Numbered from the stretch's first letter, positions 16,614-24,040 are shown. The stretch is 27,023 nucleotides of DNA from Vallitalea maricola (GCF_036985595.1 NZ_BTPU01000047.1:1-27023), one strand, 5' to 3'. Notes: generated from the sequence alone by a model not told the origin. Numbers and translations: made by a program.

Positions 16614-18077
16614 ATGGAAAATTTTGTGATTACATTAAGTTATAATTATGTCCTTTTCTTCTTATTTAATTTAATTTTTACAGGAATAATTATAACATTA
16701 GAAAGAAAATCACCAACAACCACGCTTGCCTGGCTGTTATTTATGATTATGCTTCCTGGTATTGGATTTATTTTTTACTTAATCTTCTCTCAAAATATAT
16801 CTAAGAGGAAAATATTCAAATATACATCAGAAGAGAGTAAGTTATATAAATCAATACTTAATCAACAGAGAAAAGAATTTGAAAATCATTCTTTTAAGTT
16901 TAATGACAAATCAATGGCCAATTATTCTGATATGATTCTTTTTCATAATAAATTAAGTGAATCCTTTTATTCTCAGAATAATGATGTACAGATTATTACT
17001 GATGGTAAACAGAAATTCCATATATTATTTAGTGAGATAAAAAAGGCGAAAAATCATATTCACATAGCTTATTATATTATGAAAAATGATTCTATAAGTT
17101 ATGAGTTATATGACCTTCTTAAGCAAAAAGCTCGTGAAGGTGTAAAAGTTAGATTATTAGGTGACCATATCGGTTGTAGACATATAAAAAAGCAGACATA
17201 TAAAGAATTAAAAGAAGCAGGAGTTGAAGTTGCACTATTCTTCCCATCCAGATTTAAACTTATTAATTCAAAAGCCAACTATCGTAACCATCGTAAAATT
17301 GTTGTCATAGATGGTGAAGTAGGTTTTATAGGCGGGTTTAATGTTGGTGATGAATATCTAGGACGTAATAAGAGATTTGGCTATTGGCGTGATACCCATT
17401 TAAATATTAAGGGTGATGCGGTTATTGGTTTGCAGATGAGATTTTTATTAGATTGGAGAAATGCCTCCAAAAAACCACTAGAATCTTCGTTAGATTATTT
17501 TAAGGAATCCCCTAGTCCATCATTAGGTAAAATCGGAATGCAGATAGTAACAAGCGGACCTGATTCTATTAATGAACAGATAAAGCATGGTTATATCAAA
17601 ATGATTTCCTCAGCTAAGAAGTCAATCATAATTCAAACACCCTATTTCATACCTGATGAAAGTATCTTGGAAGCTCTAAAGATAGCATCTGTATCTGGTG
17701 TGGATGTACGTATAATGATTCCTAACAAACCTGACCATATGTTTGTTTACTGGGCAACTTATTCTTACATCGGCGATTTACTAAAATACGGTATTCGTGC
17801 TTTCACTTATGAAAATGGTTTCTTGCATTCTAAGATGATAGCCGTAGATGGTAAATTATCTTCTGTTGGAACCTGTAACTTTGATATCAGAAGTTTCAAA
17901 TTGAACTTTGAAGCTAATGCTTTTATATATGACAGACAAACTACCAGAACCCTTGAAAGAGAGTTCGAGAAAGATTTGCACCTTTGTAATGAAATAACAA
18001 AAGATGATTATATGAATAGGTCTCAACGTATCAAAATGAAAGAAACTATATCTAGGCTCTTTTCCCCAATACTATAG
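16614..18077 (+). CDS. cls: Cardiolipin synthase
   Basis: The 487-residue membrane enzyme has two N-terminal membrane helices (about 8-29 and 37-59), with the RKSPTTTLAWLLF stretch typical of bacterial Cls between them. Two phospholipase-D HKD motifs follow: H226-x-K228-x4-D233 (NHRKIVVIDG) and H405-x-K407-x4-D412 (HSKMIAVDG), each with the downstream Gly-Gly or Gly-Thr-Cys-Asn region. It condenses two phosphatidylglycerols to cardiolipin and glycerol at the cytoplasmic membrane. AGGGGG precedes the ATG. It stands alone between the divergent argC operon and argGH, with its own promoter and terminator, so its location does not imply a role in arginine metabolism. Confidence 0.95.
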   Translation: MENFVITLSYNYVLFFLFNLIFTGIIITLERKSPTTTLAWLLFMIMLPGIGFIFYLIFSQNISKRKIFKYTSEESKLYKSILNQQRKEFENHSFKFNDKSMANYSDMILFHNKLSESFYSQNNDVQIITDGKQKFHILFSEIKKAKNHIHIAYYIMKNDSISYELYDLLKQKAREGVKVRLLGDHIGCRHIKKQTYKELKEAGVEVALFFPSRFKLINSKANYRNHRKIVVIDGEVGFIGGFNVGDEYLGRNKRFGYWRDTHLNIKGDAVIGLQMRFLLDWRNASKKPLESSLDYFKESPSPSLGKIGMQIVTSGPDSINEQIKHGYIKMISSAKKSIIIQTPYFIPDESILEALKIASVSGVDVRIMIPNKPDHMFVYWATYSYIGDLLKYGIRAFTYENGFLHSKMIAVDGKLSSVGTCNFDIRSFKLNFEANAFIYDRQTTRTLEREFEKDLHLCNEITKDDYMNRSQRIKMKETISRLFSPIL

Positions 18078-18107
18078 ATGCTTATCAATTATTCATATTA
18101 TATTATC

Positions 18108-18134
18108 AAAAAGTGTACAACTGTACGCTTTTTT
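18108..18134 (+). terminator. Rho-independent terminator of cls
   Basis: AAAAAGTGTAC (18108-18118) pairs with GTACGCTTTTT (18123-18133), with one G-U pair, around the loop AACT, and the T run is 18129-18134. This is a strong canonical terminator 30 bp after the cls stop and isolates argG from cls transcription. Confidence 0.85.
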
Positions 18135-18239
18135 ATTTTATCAAGTTTTTTCCCTTCCTTAATTATATCTCTATATTTTTAATTGTATAAAATAGCTAAA
18201 TTCTGTATCTAAATTATATATTTTTATACTTATATGTAT

Positions 18240-18265
18240 AATATTCATTTTTGATGAATATTTTT
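18240..18265 (+). promoter_or_regulatory. Hairpin or distal ArgR-like site upstream of the argG promoter
   Basis: AATATTCAT (18240-18248) and ATGAATATT (18254-18262) pair perfectly around TTTTG, and T residues continue to 18265. It ends 11 bp before the argG -35. It could be a second transcription stop, or an upstream operator: the arms contain ATTCA/TGAAT, the core of ARG boxes. Confidence 0.4.
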
Positions 18266-18276
18266 ACTTTAACCTA

Positions 18277-18305
18277 TTGAATATTTATTAGTTTTAATGT
18301 ATAAT
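18277..18305 (+). promoter_or_regulatory. argGH promoter
   Basis: -35 TTGAAT (18277-18282), 17-bp spacer, perfect -10 TATAAT (18300-18305). This leaves a leader of about 37 nt before the argG start, too short for a T-box or other arginine riboswitch. Confidence 0.85.
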
Positions 18306-18311
18306 TATAAA
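18278..18311 (+). promoter_or_regulatory. Twin ARG-box-like ArgR/AhrC operator over the argG promoter
   Basis: TGAATATTTATTAG (18278-18291; 12 of 14 core matches) and TGTATAATTATAAA (18298-18311; 11 of 14) start 20 bp apart and overlap the -35 and -10. Spacing, phase and placement are identical to the argC operator, which strengthens both calls. Confidence 0.7.
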
Positions 18312-18348
18312 AAGTTATTAATTACATAAAGTGTAGGAGGCAATATAT

Positions 18349-19584
18349 ATGAATAACAATAATAATAAAACTAAGAAAAAAGTCGTATTAGCATATTCTG
18401 GTGGACTAGATACTACGGTTATTATACATTGGTTAAAGCAAAACTATAATTATGAGGTAATAGCTGTTTGTGTTGATGTAGGGCAAGGAAAAGAATTAGA
18501 TGGATTAGAAGAAAGAGCTTTATCCTCTGGAGCTAGTAAGTTGTACATAGAAAACGTTGTTGATGATTTTGTTGATGATTACGTAATACCAACTGTAAAA
18601 TCTGGTGCTGTATATGAAGGCAAATACTTATTAGGTACATCTATGGCAAGACCAATAATTTCTCAGAAATTAGTTGAGATTGCATTAAAAGAAGGTGCTG
18701 AAGCAATATGTCATGGTGCTACTGGTAAAGGTAATGACCAAGTTCGTTTTGAATTAACTATCAAAGCTCTTGCACCTCATCTAAAAATTATTGCACCTTG
18801 GAGAATATGGGATATCCAGTCACGCGAAGATGCTCTTGATTATTGTGCTAAACATGGTATTGAAGCACCAATGAAAAAAGAAGATAGTTATAGTAGAGAC
18901 CGTAACTTATGGCATCTCAGCCATGAAGGTCTTGACCTTGAATTACCTGAAAATGAACCTGACTATGATAACCTTCTTCAGATGACAGTAACACCTGAAA
19001 AGGCTCCTGATGAACCTACATATATTGAATTAGAATTTGACAAAGGAACTCCTGTTAAGTTAAACGGAGAAGAAATGAATTGTACCAGCATCCTTACTAA
19101 ACTTAATGAAATCGGTGGAAAAAATGGTATAGGATTAATTGATATAGTTGAAAACCGTATTGTTGGTATGAAATCAAGAGGAGTTTATGAGACTCCTGGC
19201 GGAGCTATCTTATATTATGCTCATAAAGAACTTGAATATCTATGCTTGGATAAACAAACTTTAGCTTACAAAGATACTCTATCAATCAAATTTGCTGAAT
19301 TAGTTTATAGTGGAGAATGGTTTACACCACTTCGTGAAGCCTTATCAGCTTTTGTTGATTCTACTCAAGAAACTGTTACAGGTAAAGTTAAGTTAAAATT
19401 ATACAAAGGAAATATTATTTCAGCTGGTTCTAGTTCTCCTTATTCATTATATAATGAGAGTATTGCTAGTTTTACAACTGGTGAATTATATAATCACAAA
19501 GATGCTGAAGGATTCATTAACCTATTCGGACTTCCACTAAAAGTTAGAGCTATGATGTTTAATAATATCAATTCCAATAAATAA
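18349..19584 (+). CDS. argG: Argininosuccinate synthase
   Basis: The 411-residue protein is the usual length for ArgG. It has the PP-loop ATP pyrophosphatase motif VVLAYSGGLDTTVII (12-26), and family blocks CHGATGKGNDQVRFE, SYSRDRNLWHLSHEG and GMKSRGVYETPGGAIL. It joins citrulline and aspartate with ATP to argininosuccinate. AGGAGG lies 8 nt before the ATG. The first residues are a low-complexity Asn/Lys run (MNNNNNKTKK) not needed for the fold. argH follows 41 bp later under the same promoter. Repression by arginine is expected through the twin ARG-box-like sites. Confidence 0.97.
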   Translation: MNNNNNKTKKKVVLAYSGGLDTTVIIHWLKQNYNYEVIAVCVDVGQGKELDGLEERALSSGASKLYIENVVDDFVDDYVIPTVKSGAVYEGKYLLGTSMARPIISQKLVEIALKEGAEAICHGATGKGNDQVRFELTIKALAPHLKIIAPWRIWDIQSREDALDYCAKHGIEAPMKKEDSYSRDRNLWHLSHEGLDLELPENEPDYDNLLQMTVTPEKAPDEPTYIELEFDKGTPVKLNGEEMNCTSILTKLNEIGGKNGIGLIDIVENRIVGMKSRGVYETPGGAILYYAHKELEYLCLDKQTLAYKDTLSIKFAELVYSGEWFTPLREALSAFVDSTQETVTGKVKLKLYKGNIISAGSSSPYSLYNESIASFTTGELYNHKDAEGFINLFGLPLKVRAMMFNNINSNK

Positions 19585-19625
19585 TATTTATATAAATCCT
19601 AATAATTTTTAAGGAGGGATGTATA

Positions 19626-21017
19626 ATGAAACTTTGGGGCGGACGATTTGAAAAAGCTACTAATGTTATGGTAGATGATTTTAATTCATCTATCCGTTTT
19701 GATAAAAGATTATACAAGCAAGATATAAATGGCAGTATAGCCCATGTTACAATGCTAGGCAGACAAGATATCATTCCACAAGAAGATGCTGATGTGATTA
19801 AGAAGGGACTTGAAGAACTTCTATTGGATATAGAAAATAACAAAGTTGCTTTTGACATAGAAGCTGAAGATATTCACATGAATATTGAAAAACTTTTGAT
19901 TGAGAAAATTGGTATCGTTGGTAAAAAACTTCATACAGGAAGAAGCAGAAACGATCAAGTTACCCTTGATATGCGTATGTACCTGAAAGAAGAAATCATA
20001 GACATAAAAAAATTAGTCATAAATCTATTACAAGTTTTATTGGATATAGCTAAAAATAATACTGATACTATTATGCCAGGATATACTCATCTTCAAAAGG
20101 CTCAGCCAATAACTTTTGCTCATCATGTAATGGCATATTTTGAGATGTTAAAACGTGATATAGGAAGACTTGATGATACTTATAAAAGAACCAATTCTCT
20201 TCCACTAGGAGCAGGAGCATTAGCTACCACTACATATCCTCTTGATAGAGAATACGTAGCTGAGTTACTTGATTTTGATAGTGTATGCCTTAATAGTATT
20301 GATGCTGTTTCAGATAGGGATTATTGTATAGAACTAATCAACTCCCTATCCATGTTGATGATGCATTTAAGCAGATTTTCTGAGGAAATCATTTTATGGT
20401 GTTCTAATGAATTTCAATTCATTGAATTAGATGATGCCTATAGTACTGGAAGTAGTATTATGCCTCAAAAGAAAAATCCAGATATCGCTGAACTAGTAAG
20501 AGGCAAAACAGGCAGAGTCTATGGTTCTCTAATTGGTCTACTTACAACAATAAAATCATTACCTCTTGCATATAATAAAGATATGCAGGAAGATAAGGAA
20601 GCAACTTTTGATGCTATTGATACAGTAAAGATGTGTCTTCCTATCTTTACTGATATGCTTAAAACAATGAAAATCAACAAAGAAAAGATGTATGATGGTG
20701 CTGGCGGAGGTTTTACTAACGCTACAGATGCAGCAGATTATCTGGTTAAAAAGAATCTGCCATTTAGAGATGCCCATGCAGTAATTGGTAAATTAGTTCT
20801 ATATTGTGTAAACAACAATAAAAACCTTGAAGATATGACTTTAGATGAATATAAAAGTGTTTCCCCTATCTTTGAAGATGACATATATGAAGCAATATCT
20901 TTAGAAACTTGTGTCAATAAGAGAAATGTAATCGGTGGTCCATCAAAAGAAATGATGTGTAAAGTTATAAATATGAACCAAAAATATTTAGCTACTGTTT
21001 TGGAAACAATTGATTAG
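19626..21017 (+). CDS. argH: Argininosuccinate lyase
   Basis: The 463-residue member of the fumarase/aspartase superfamily begins MKLWGGRF, an ArgH hallmark. It has LHTGRSRNDQVTLDMR (102-117), GYTHLQKAQP with H155, and the superfamily signature GSSIMPQKKNPD (275-286) with the catalytic Ser loop. It splits argininosuccinate to arginine and fumarate, the last step of the pathway. AAGGAGGG precedes the ATG. It forms a two-gene operon with argG and ends about 70 bp before a hairpin terminator shared with the convergent gene. Confidence 0.97.
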   Translation: MKLWGGRFEKATNVMVDDFNSSIRFDKRLYKQDINGSIAHVTMLGRQDIIPQEDADVIKKGLEELLLDIENNKVAFDIEAEDIHMNIEKLLIEKIGIVGKKLHTGRSRNDQVTLDMRMYLKEEIIDIKKLVINLLQVLLDIAKNNTDTIMPGYTHLQKAQPITFAHHVMAYFEMLKRDIGRLDDTYKRTNSLPLGAGALATTTYPLDREYVAELLDFDSVCLNSIDAVSDRDYCIELINSLSMLMMHLSRFSEEIILWCSNEFQFIELDDAYSTGSSIMPQKKNPDIAELVRGKTGRVYGSLIGLLTTIKSLPLAYNKDMQEDKEATFDAIDTVKMCLPIFTDMLKTMKINKEKMYDGAGGGFTNATDAADYLVKKNLPFRDAHAVIGKLVLYCVNNNKNLEDMTLDEYKSVSPIFEDDIYEAISLETCVNKRNVIGGPSKEMMCKVINMNQKYLATVLETID

Positions 21018-21090
21018 TACTATTATGAAAGTTTACTTTTAAAAGTTTCTTTCTGTATAGCTAATAATATATAATTTTTCTCCTTTTGAA

Positions 21091-21141
21091 AGGGGCTTTC
21101 AAACCATAATATATTATGGATGAACAGCCCCTGCCTTTTTT
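21091..21141. terminator. Composite hairpin terminator of argH, shared with the convergent gene
   Basis: AGGGGCT (21091-21097) pairs with AGCCCCT (21126-21132); inside it TTC pairs with GAA, and at the tip lies a perfect 16-bp palindrome, CCATAATATATTATGG (21104-21119). On the plus strand CC and six T residues follow (21136-21141). On the minus strand only TTTC follows, so it is strongest for argH. The last codons and stop of the convergent phospholipase-like gene lie inside the hairpin. Confidence 0.8.
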
Positions 21142-21833
21142 AAATCTTTCAAGAACAATAGATAACAACCTGCTGTAGTTCGTTGTGCTAATGGTAATGT
21201 ATATAAAGTCTTGTTATAATATCTTAATTTGGTACTAGGAATATCTTTTACCTTTTTCTCTATCCTAATAGCTCTCTTTGCATTATATCTTATATATTTC
21301 TCTGGTGAATCCAATAAAATAGGTGGTTTTGTGGCAATATACTCTTTTACTAAATCATGAGTATACTTTACATAATTTTCAAATTGTCTATGTTTGTTTA
21401 GCAATCTGATCTGAACATGCTGACTTATAGTAAGGTCTTGAATTATATGAACGCAAGCACCTAAATAAAACATAGACTTACTTCTATTACCTTCTTTCCA
21501 TAGTTTAAGAGCCTTGTCATAATAATCTTTTGTCACTGCCAGAGAATGACTATGTCCGAATAACCCTCTTTCTATGTTAGGGTTATAAAAGTGTGCAATA
21601 CTTCTGAAATCTTGATCTGCCCAGACAGACCCTTCATTAATATCATCTAGATAATCACGAAACAAATCATATTCATCTTCGTAGTTATATCTTTTTAACA
21701 ATTGTAATCCGTGATAATTATTGAATTTATGAACTTCACAATCTGTTGATATGAATATTTTTTTGATTGGATTGATTATCTTTAAAAATCTTCTTAAAGA
21801 TTTACCGTAATATTTTTCAAATCTTTTTCCCAT
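21114..21833 (-). CDS. Zinc-dependent phospholipase C-like protein (no signal peptide)
   Basis: From the chosen ATG the protein has 239 residues. It keeps the metal ligands of the PC-PLC/alpha-toxin family in order: an early His (H35 in DCEVHKFNN), the Asp of GSVWADQD (about 73), H81 in AHFYNP, H129 and D133 in ACVHIIQD, H139 in ISQHV, and H148/E152 in KHRQFE. The H-x3-D-x5-H and H-x3-E spacings match the toxin family. Secreted members have a signal peptide and an N-terminal Trp that binds zinc; both are absent, so this is a presumably cytoplasmic relative of unknown substrate. The frame can be read back to a TTG at 21890, but a likely -10 lies in that extension, and AAGGA sits 6 nt before the ATG at 21833. 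Confidence 0.75.
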   Translation of the reverse strand: MGKRFEKYYGKSLRRFLKIINPIKKIFISTDCEVHKFNNYHGLQLLKRYNYEDEYDLFRDYLDDINEGSVWADQDFRSIAHFYNPNIERGLFGHSHSLAVTKDYYDKALKLWKEGNRSKSMFYLGACVHIIQDLTISQHVQIRLLNKHRQFENYVKYTHDLVKEYIATKPPILLDSPEKYIRYNAKRAIRIEKKVKDIPSTKLRYYNKTLYTLPLAQRTTAGCYLLFLKDLKKAGAVHP

Positions 21834-21873
21834 TGGCATTCCTTCTTTGTCATCACTTATGTCATCTAAGATT

Positions 21874-21879
21874 ATTATA
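21874..21879 (-). promoter_or_regulatory. Possible -10 of the phospholipase-like gene
   Basis: The minus strand reads GGGTATAAT about 40 bp before the preferred ATG. No good -35 is seen. It falls in the gap between the ZIP gene and this gene, so the gene may have its own promoter besides read-through from the ZIP gene. Confidence 0.3.
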
Positions 21880-21918
21880 CCCAATATCAAGATACCTATT
21901 TATTTTATTTAGCAAAAA

Positions 21919-22650
21919 TTAATTATGCGATAATAGAACTCCTAATATCATTCCCAATATAATTGAGATAGTTATTGATCTGCCTTTCCATTGATTCATT
22001 GATTTTACTATTATTTCTCCTGTTGTTACATAGAGCATGATACCACCTGCAATACCTAATGATATGGAAATACATTCCGGAGATATCTGACTAAGTGATA
22101 ATCCTATAATTGCTCCAATACCCATGGACAAACTTATAAAACTTACGATTAATAGTATATAAAACATTCTGACTTTGCTTTTTATAAGTGGCATAGCTAT
22201 AATCATACCTTCAGGGATGTTATGTACTAATATTGCAAAAGCAAACCTTAATCCTTCTCTATCAGAAATACCTATCATTGAACCAATAGCAATACCTTCT
22301 GGTATATTATGTATCATAAATGCAATAGATAACAGGATGGCACTTTTAATATATCTATTTTCTGTGTCTTTTTGAATTTTTTTGCTCTTATCAAGATAAT
22401 CTTCCAGTACTATAACAAATATTATACCTATTCCAATACCTATCAGACCAATGTTCAAGCCTCCTATCTCAAATGCTTTTGGTAATAATTCAAATGAGAC
22501 AATAGCCAACATTAATCCTGCTGTAAAAGCAAGCATGACACCTTCAAACCTTTTACCTCTATCAGATATTCTATAAGTCATGATTACCCCTAATGAAAGA
22601 CCAATTAATCCAGTTAGAAAGCTAACTAAAAAAGACAAACTATTACCCAT
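21919..22650 (-). CDS. ZIP-family divalent metal transporter
   Basis: The 243-residue protein has about eight membrane segments and the paired ZIP metal-site motifs: FMIHNIPEGIAIG in one helix and ILVHNIPEGMIIA in the next (each HNxPEG). An earlier helix has FELLPKAFE, the usual acidic site. It should carry Zn2+ or related cations into the cytosol. GAGGTGAT lies 5 nt before the ATG. The zinc-dependent phospholipase-like gene follows on the same strand (28 bp to its frame, 85 bp to its preferred start), so a shared zinc theme is plausible but not shown. No clear Zur box was recognised upstream; a TTAATTAATTAA palindrome occurs about 45 bp upstream. Confidence 0.88.
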   Translation of the reverse strand: MGNSLSFLVSFLTGLIGLSLGVIMTYRISDRGKRFEGVMLAFTAGLMLAIVSFELLPKAFEIGGLNIGLIGIGIGIIFVIVLEDYLDKSKKIQKDTENRYIKSAILLSIAFMIHNIPEGIAIGSMIGISDREGLRFAFAILVHNIPEGMIIAMPLIKSKVRMFYILLIVSFISLSMGIGAIIGLSLSQISPECISISLGIAGGIMLYVTTGEIIVKSMNQWKGRSITISIILGMILGVLLSHN

Positions 22651-22835
22651 ATATAATCACCTCTTTTAATGTATATATGATAGAAGTTATATAAGTATGA
22701 ATTAATTAATTAAGGTAAAAATTTCTTTGTCAGTATTCTCTAATGTATATTTAATTAATCTTTAATTTTTCTCTTACTTGTACTTAATGTACATAGTATA
22801 AAATGTCATTATGATGTAAATAAGGAGGAAATATA

Positions 22836-22937
22836 GTGAAAAAAGGTTTACTGTTATTAGTTACGATGATTGGAGTATATGCAACAATACATCATAAGTT
22901 CATAAGCAAAAAAGGTTCATATTGCCAATCTAGGTAA
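22836..22937 (+). CDS. Small hydrophobic ORF (33 codons), possible membrane peptide
   Basis: A GTG start lies 7 nt after a very strong SD (AAGGAGG). The peptide starts MKKGLLLLVTMIGVYATIHH and ends in a basic, Cys-containing tail (about 10 residues, stop TAA at 22935). One membrane segment fits residues 4-18. A weak promoter TTACTT-N17-TATAAA (22774-22802) lies upstream, with the repeat TGTAC-n5-GTACA inside its spacer. The 3' end and stop fall inside the 15-bp terminator hairpin shared with the convergent gene. No homologue is recognised. The SD and the promoter-SD-ORF-hairpin order support it as a gene; the length makes it uncertain. Confidence 0.5.
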   Translation: MKKGLLLLVTMIGVYATIHHKFISKKGSYCQSR

Positions 22938-22947
22938 TATGAACCTT
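22908..22947 (-). terminator. Strong rho-independent terminator, shared by convergent small genes
   Basis: AAGGTTCATATTGCC (22912-22926) pairs with GGTAATATGAACCTT (22933-22947), 15 bp with one G-U, around a 6-nt loop. On the minus strand six U residues follow (22913-22908), ideal for the two-TM gene ending at 22951. On the plus strand a poorer T-rich run (CTTTCATTTATTC) follows, so it may also end the 33-codon ORF. Confidence 0.88.
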
Positions 22948-22950
22948 CTT

Positions 22951-23172
22951 TCATTTATTCTTTTTGTAAAAAAACCATTCTATTAGGCTTATTATCAAAT
23001 ATAGTATTATCATACTAATACCAATAGTCAATAACCAGTTATTGTTACTAACTGGACAAACCCCATCTGGAAGTTTACTTCTTTCATAGTAAGTTTTCCC
23101 TAATGCAAATATAGATGTTCCTACAGCAATATAAAATATAATGTTAGATAATATACGCAGCTTCTTGTTCAT
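22951..23172 (-). CDS. Small two-helix membrane protein, function unknown
   Basis: The 73-residue product has two membrane helices (about residues 7-25 and 46-66) and a short, probably external loop with LPDGVCPVSNNNWL. A basic tail (KKNK) and basic start (MNKKLR) suggest both ends are cytoplasmic. The PDGVCPV.NN loop gives an impression of a recurring Firmicute small-protein family, but I cannot name it. AAGGTGG lies 7 nt before the ATG. A strong terminator follows 4 bp after the stop. It lies downstream of an Xre regulator on the same strand, 87 bp away. Confidence 0.7.
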   Translation of the reverse strand: MNKKLRILSNIIFYIAVGTSIFALGKTYYERSKLPDGVCPVSNNNWLLTIGISMIILYLIISLIEWFFYKKNK

Positions 23173-23259
23173 AGGATAACCACCTTACGTATAATATTTG
23201 ATATGTTTATTATACACTAAAAAAGTACTATTTAATAACAATATCGTTGAAAATTTATT

Positions 23260-23664
23260 TTAATCTTCTTTGTTCTTTTTCTTTATAGAAAGATAAAGCA
23301 TATTCTTTGAGTAGCTTAATGTTTCTTGAATGATATTTTTTGTTAAATCATCTATTGCATGTCCTCGGAACTTAATTGTCTTGGTATTCTCTACCTCTTT
23401 GACAAGATCTTCTAACTTTTTTCCAATTGTCAATCCGTTATTTGCTTTTGACATATCAAATTTATTGTCATTACCTAATAAGTAATCTATTGTTACTTTA
23501 AAATATTTTGATAATGCTATTAACGTTTCATAGTCCGGCTGCTTACCTTTAGTTTCATAGCCTCCTACTGTAGCTCTACTCACACCAAGGTAATCACCTA
23601 TTTCTTTTTGTGTTAGATTATTTGCTAATCTTAATTCCTTTAGAATACTGCCAAAGTTGTTCAC
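23260..23664 (-). CDS. Xre-family helix-turn-helix regulator
   Basis: The 134-residue protein has an N-terminal HTH_3 domain (about 4-63): SILKELRLANNLTQKEIGDY, then LGVSRATVGGYETKGKQPDY and FKVTIDYLLG, all standard for phage-repressor-like regulators. The C-terminal 60 residues are charged and have no known sensor domain. The start is GTG with GAGGTG 5 nt upstream. It diverges from a 50-codon membrane ORF and a second HTH gene; the intergenic region has back-to-back promoters with overlapping -35 elements and a palindrome. It is likely an autoregulator of that region. Confidence 0.88.
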   Translation of the reverse strand: MNNFGSILKELRLANNLTQKEIGDYLGVSRATVGGYETKGKQPDYETLIALSKYFKVTIDYLLGNDNKFDMSKANNGLTIGKKLEDLVKEVENTKTIKFRGHAIDDLTKNIIQETLSYSKNMLYLSIKKKNKED

Positions 23665-23722
23665 GATTTCACCTCTTTTAAGTAATCATAATATGAATGC
23701 AAGTGATAGTAAATAATATGCG

Positions 23723-23750
23723 TCTATAATACTCATTATCAGTTTGACAA
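23723..23750 (-). promoter_or_regulatory. Candidate promoter of the minus-strand Xre gene
   Basis: Minus-strand -35 TTGTCA (23750-23745) and -10 TATAGA (23728-23723), 16-bp spacer. Its -35 lies on top of the divergent promoter's TTGACA, so the two promoters cannot be freely used at once. Confidence 0.45.
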
Positions 23751-23772
23751 AGAGCCTAATAGGCGCTATAAT
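23744..23772 (+). promoter_or_regulatory. Full-consensus sigma-A promoter of the small-ORF/HTH operon
   Basis: TTGACA (23744-23749), 17-bp spacer, TATAAT (23767-23772): a perfect vegetative promoter, rarely seen without tight repression. It faces the 50-codon ORF and the second HTH gene. Confidence 0.85.
23751..23767. promoter_or_regulatory. Candidate operator palindrome filling the promoter spacer
   Basis: AG-a-GCCTA-a-TAGGC-g-CT: a 17-bp near-perfect palindrome with an 11-bp perfect core (23754-23764). It occupies almost the entire spacer of the consensus promoter, where a bound repressor would block RNA polymerase. One of the two flanking HTH proteins is the likely ligand. Confidence 0.6.
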
Positions 23773-23848
23773 ATTATTAACAGCTTTTTATAAAATATTC
23801 TGACTAAACATTAACTTATGTAAAATAATTAATTAAGGATGAAATATT

Positions 23849-24001
23849 ATGAATAAGTTAGTTCTATTACTAATAGGGATTTGTATAGGAATTATGCTAA
23901 GTTTTATCTATGATAGAGTTAGTTTTTATATAGGTAAAAAAAGAGTATGGAGAAAAATAAAAACAGATTTATTAGTTAATCATTATCTTGATAGGTATTG
24001 A
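23849..24001 (+). CDS. 50-residue single-helix membrane protein, function unknown
   Basis: ATG follows AAGGA by 9 nt, downstream of a perfect promoter. The peptide has one clear membrane helix (about residues 4-21: LVLLLIGICIGIMLSF), then a strongly basic stretch (GKKRVWRKIK) and ends NHYLDRY. Such a helix plus basic cytoplasmic tail is common in small membrane regulators and toxin-like peptides, but no family is recognised. The second HTH gene follows 39 bp later on the same strand and is probably co-transcribed. Confidence 0.65.
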   Translation: MNKLVLLLIGICIGIMLSFIYDRVSFYIGKKRVWRKIKTDLLVNHYLDRY

Positions 24002-24040
24002 TTTGAATGACTTACACAAAATTAATTAGGGGGTTTTTCA

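Noticed and set aside
16614..18077. cls as a horizontally inserted gene splitting the arg cluster
   Set aside because: No flanking repeats, mobile genes or obvious composition shift; argC and argGH are divergent, so nothing is broken.
18135..18348. Possible T-box or riboswitch leader of argG
   Set aside because: The promoter leaves only about 37 nt of leader; no T-box or specifier-type structure is seen.
21834..21890. TTG-started N-terminal extension of the phospholipase-like protein
   Set aside because: No SD for the TTG, a likely -10 box lies inside, and an SD-spaced ATG at 21833 gives the conserved domain intact.
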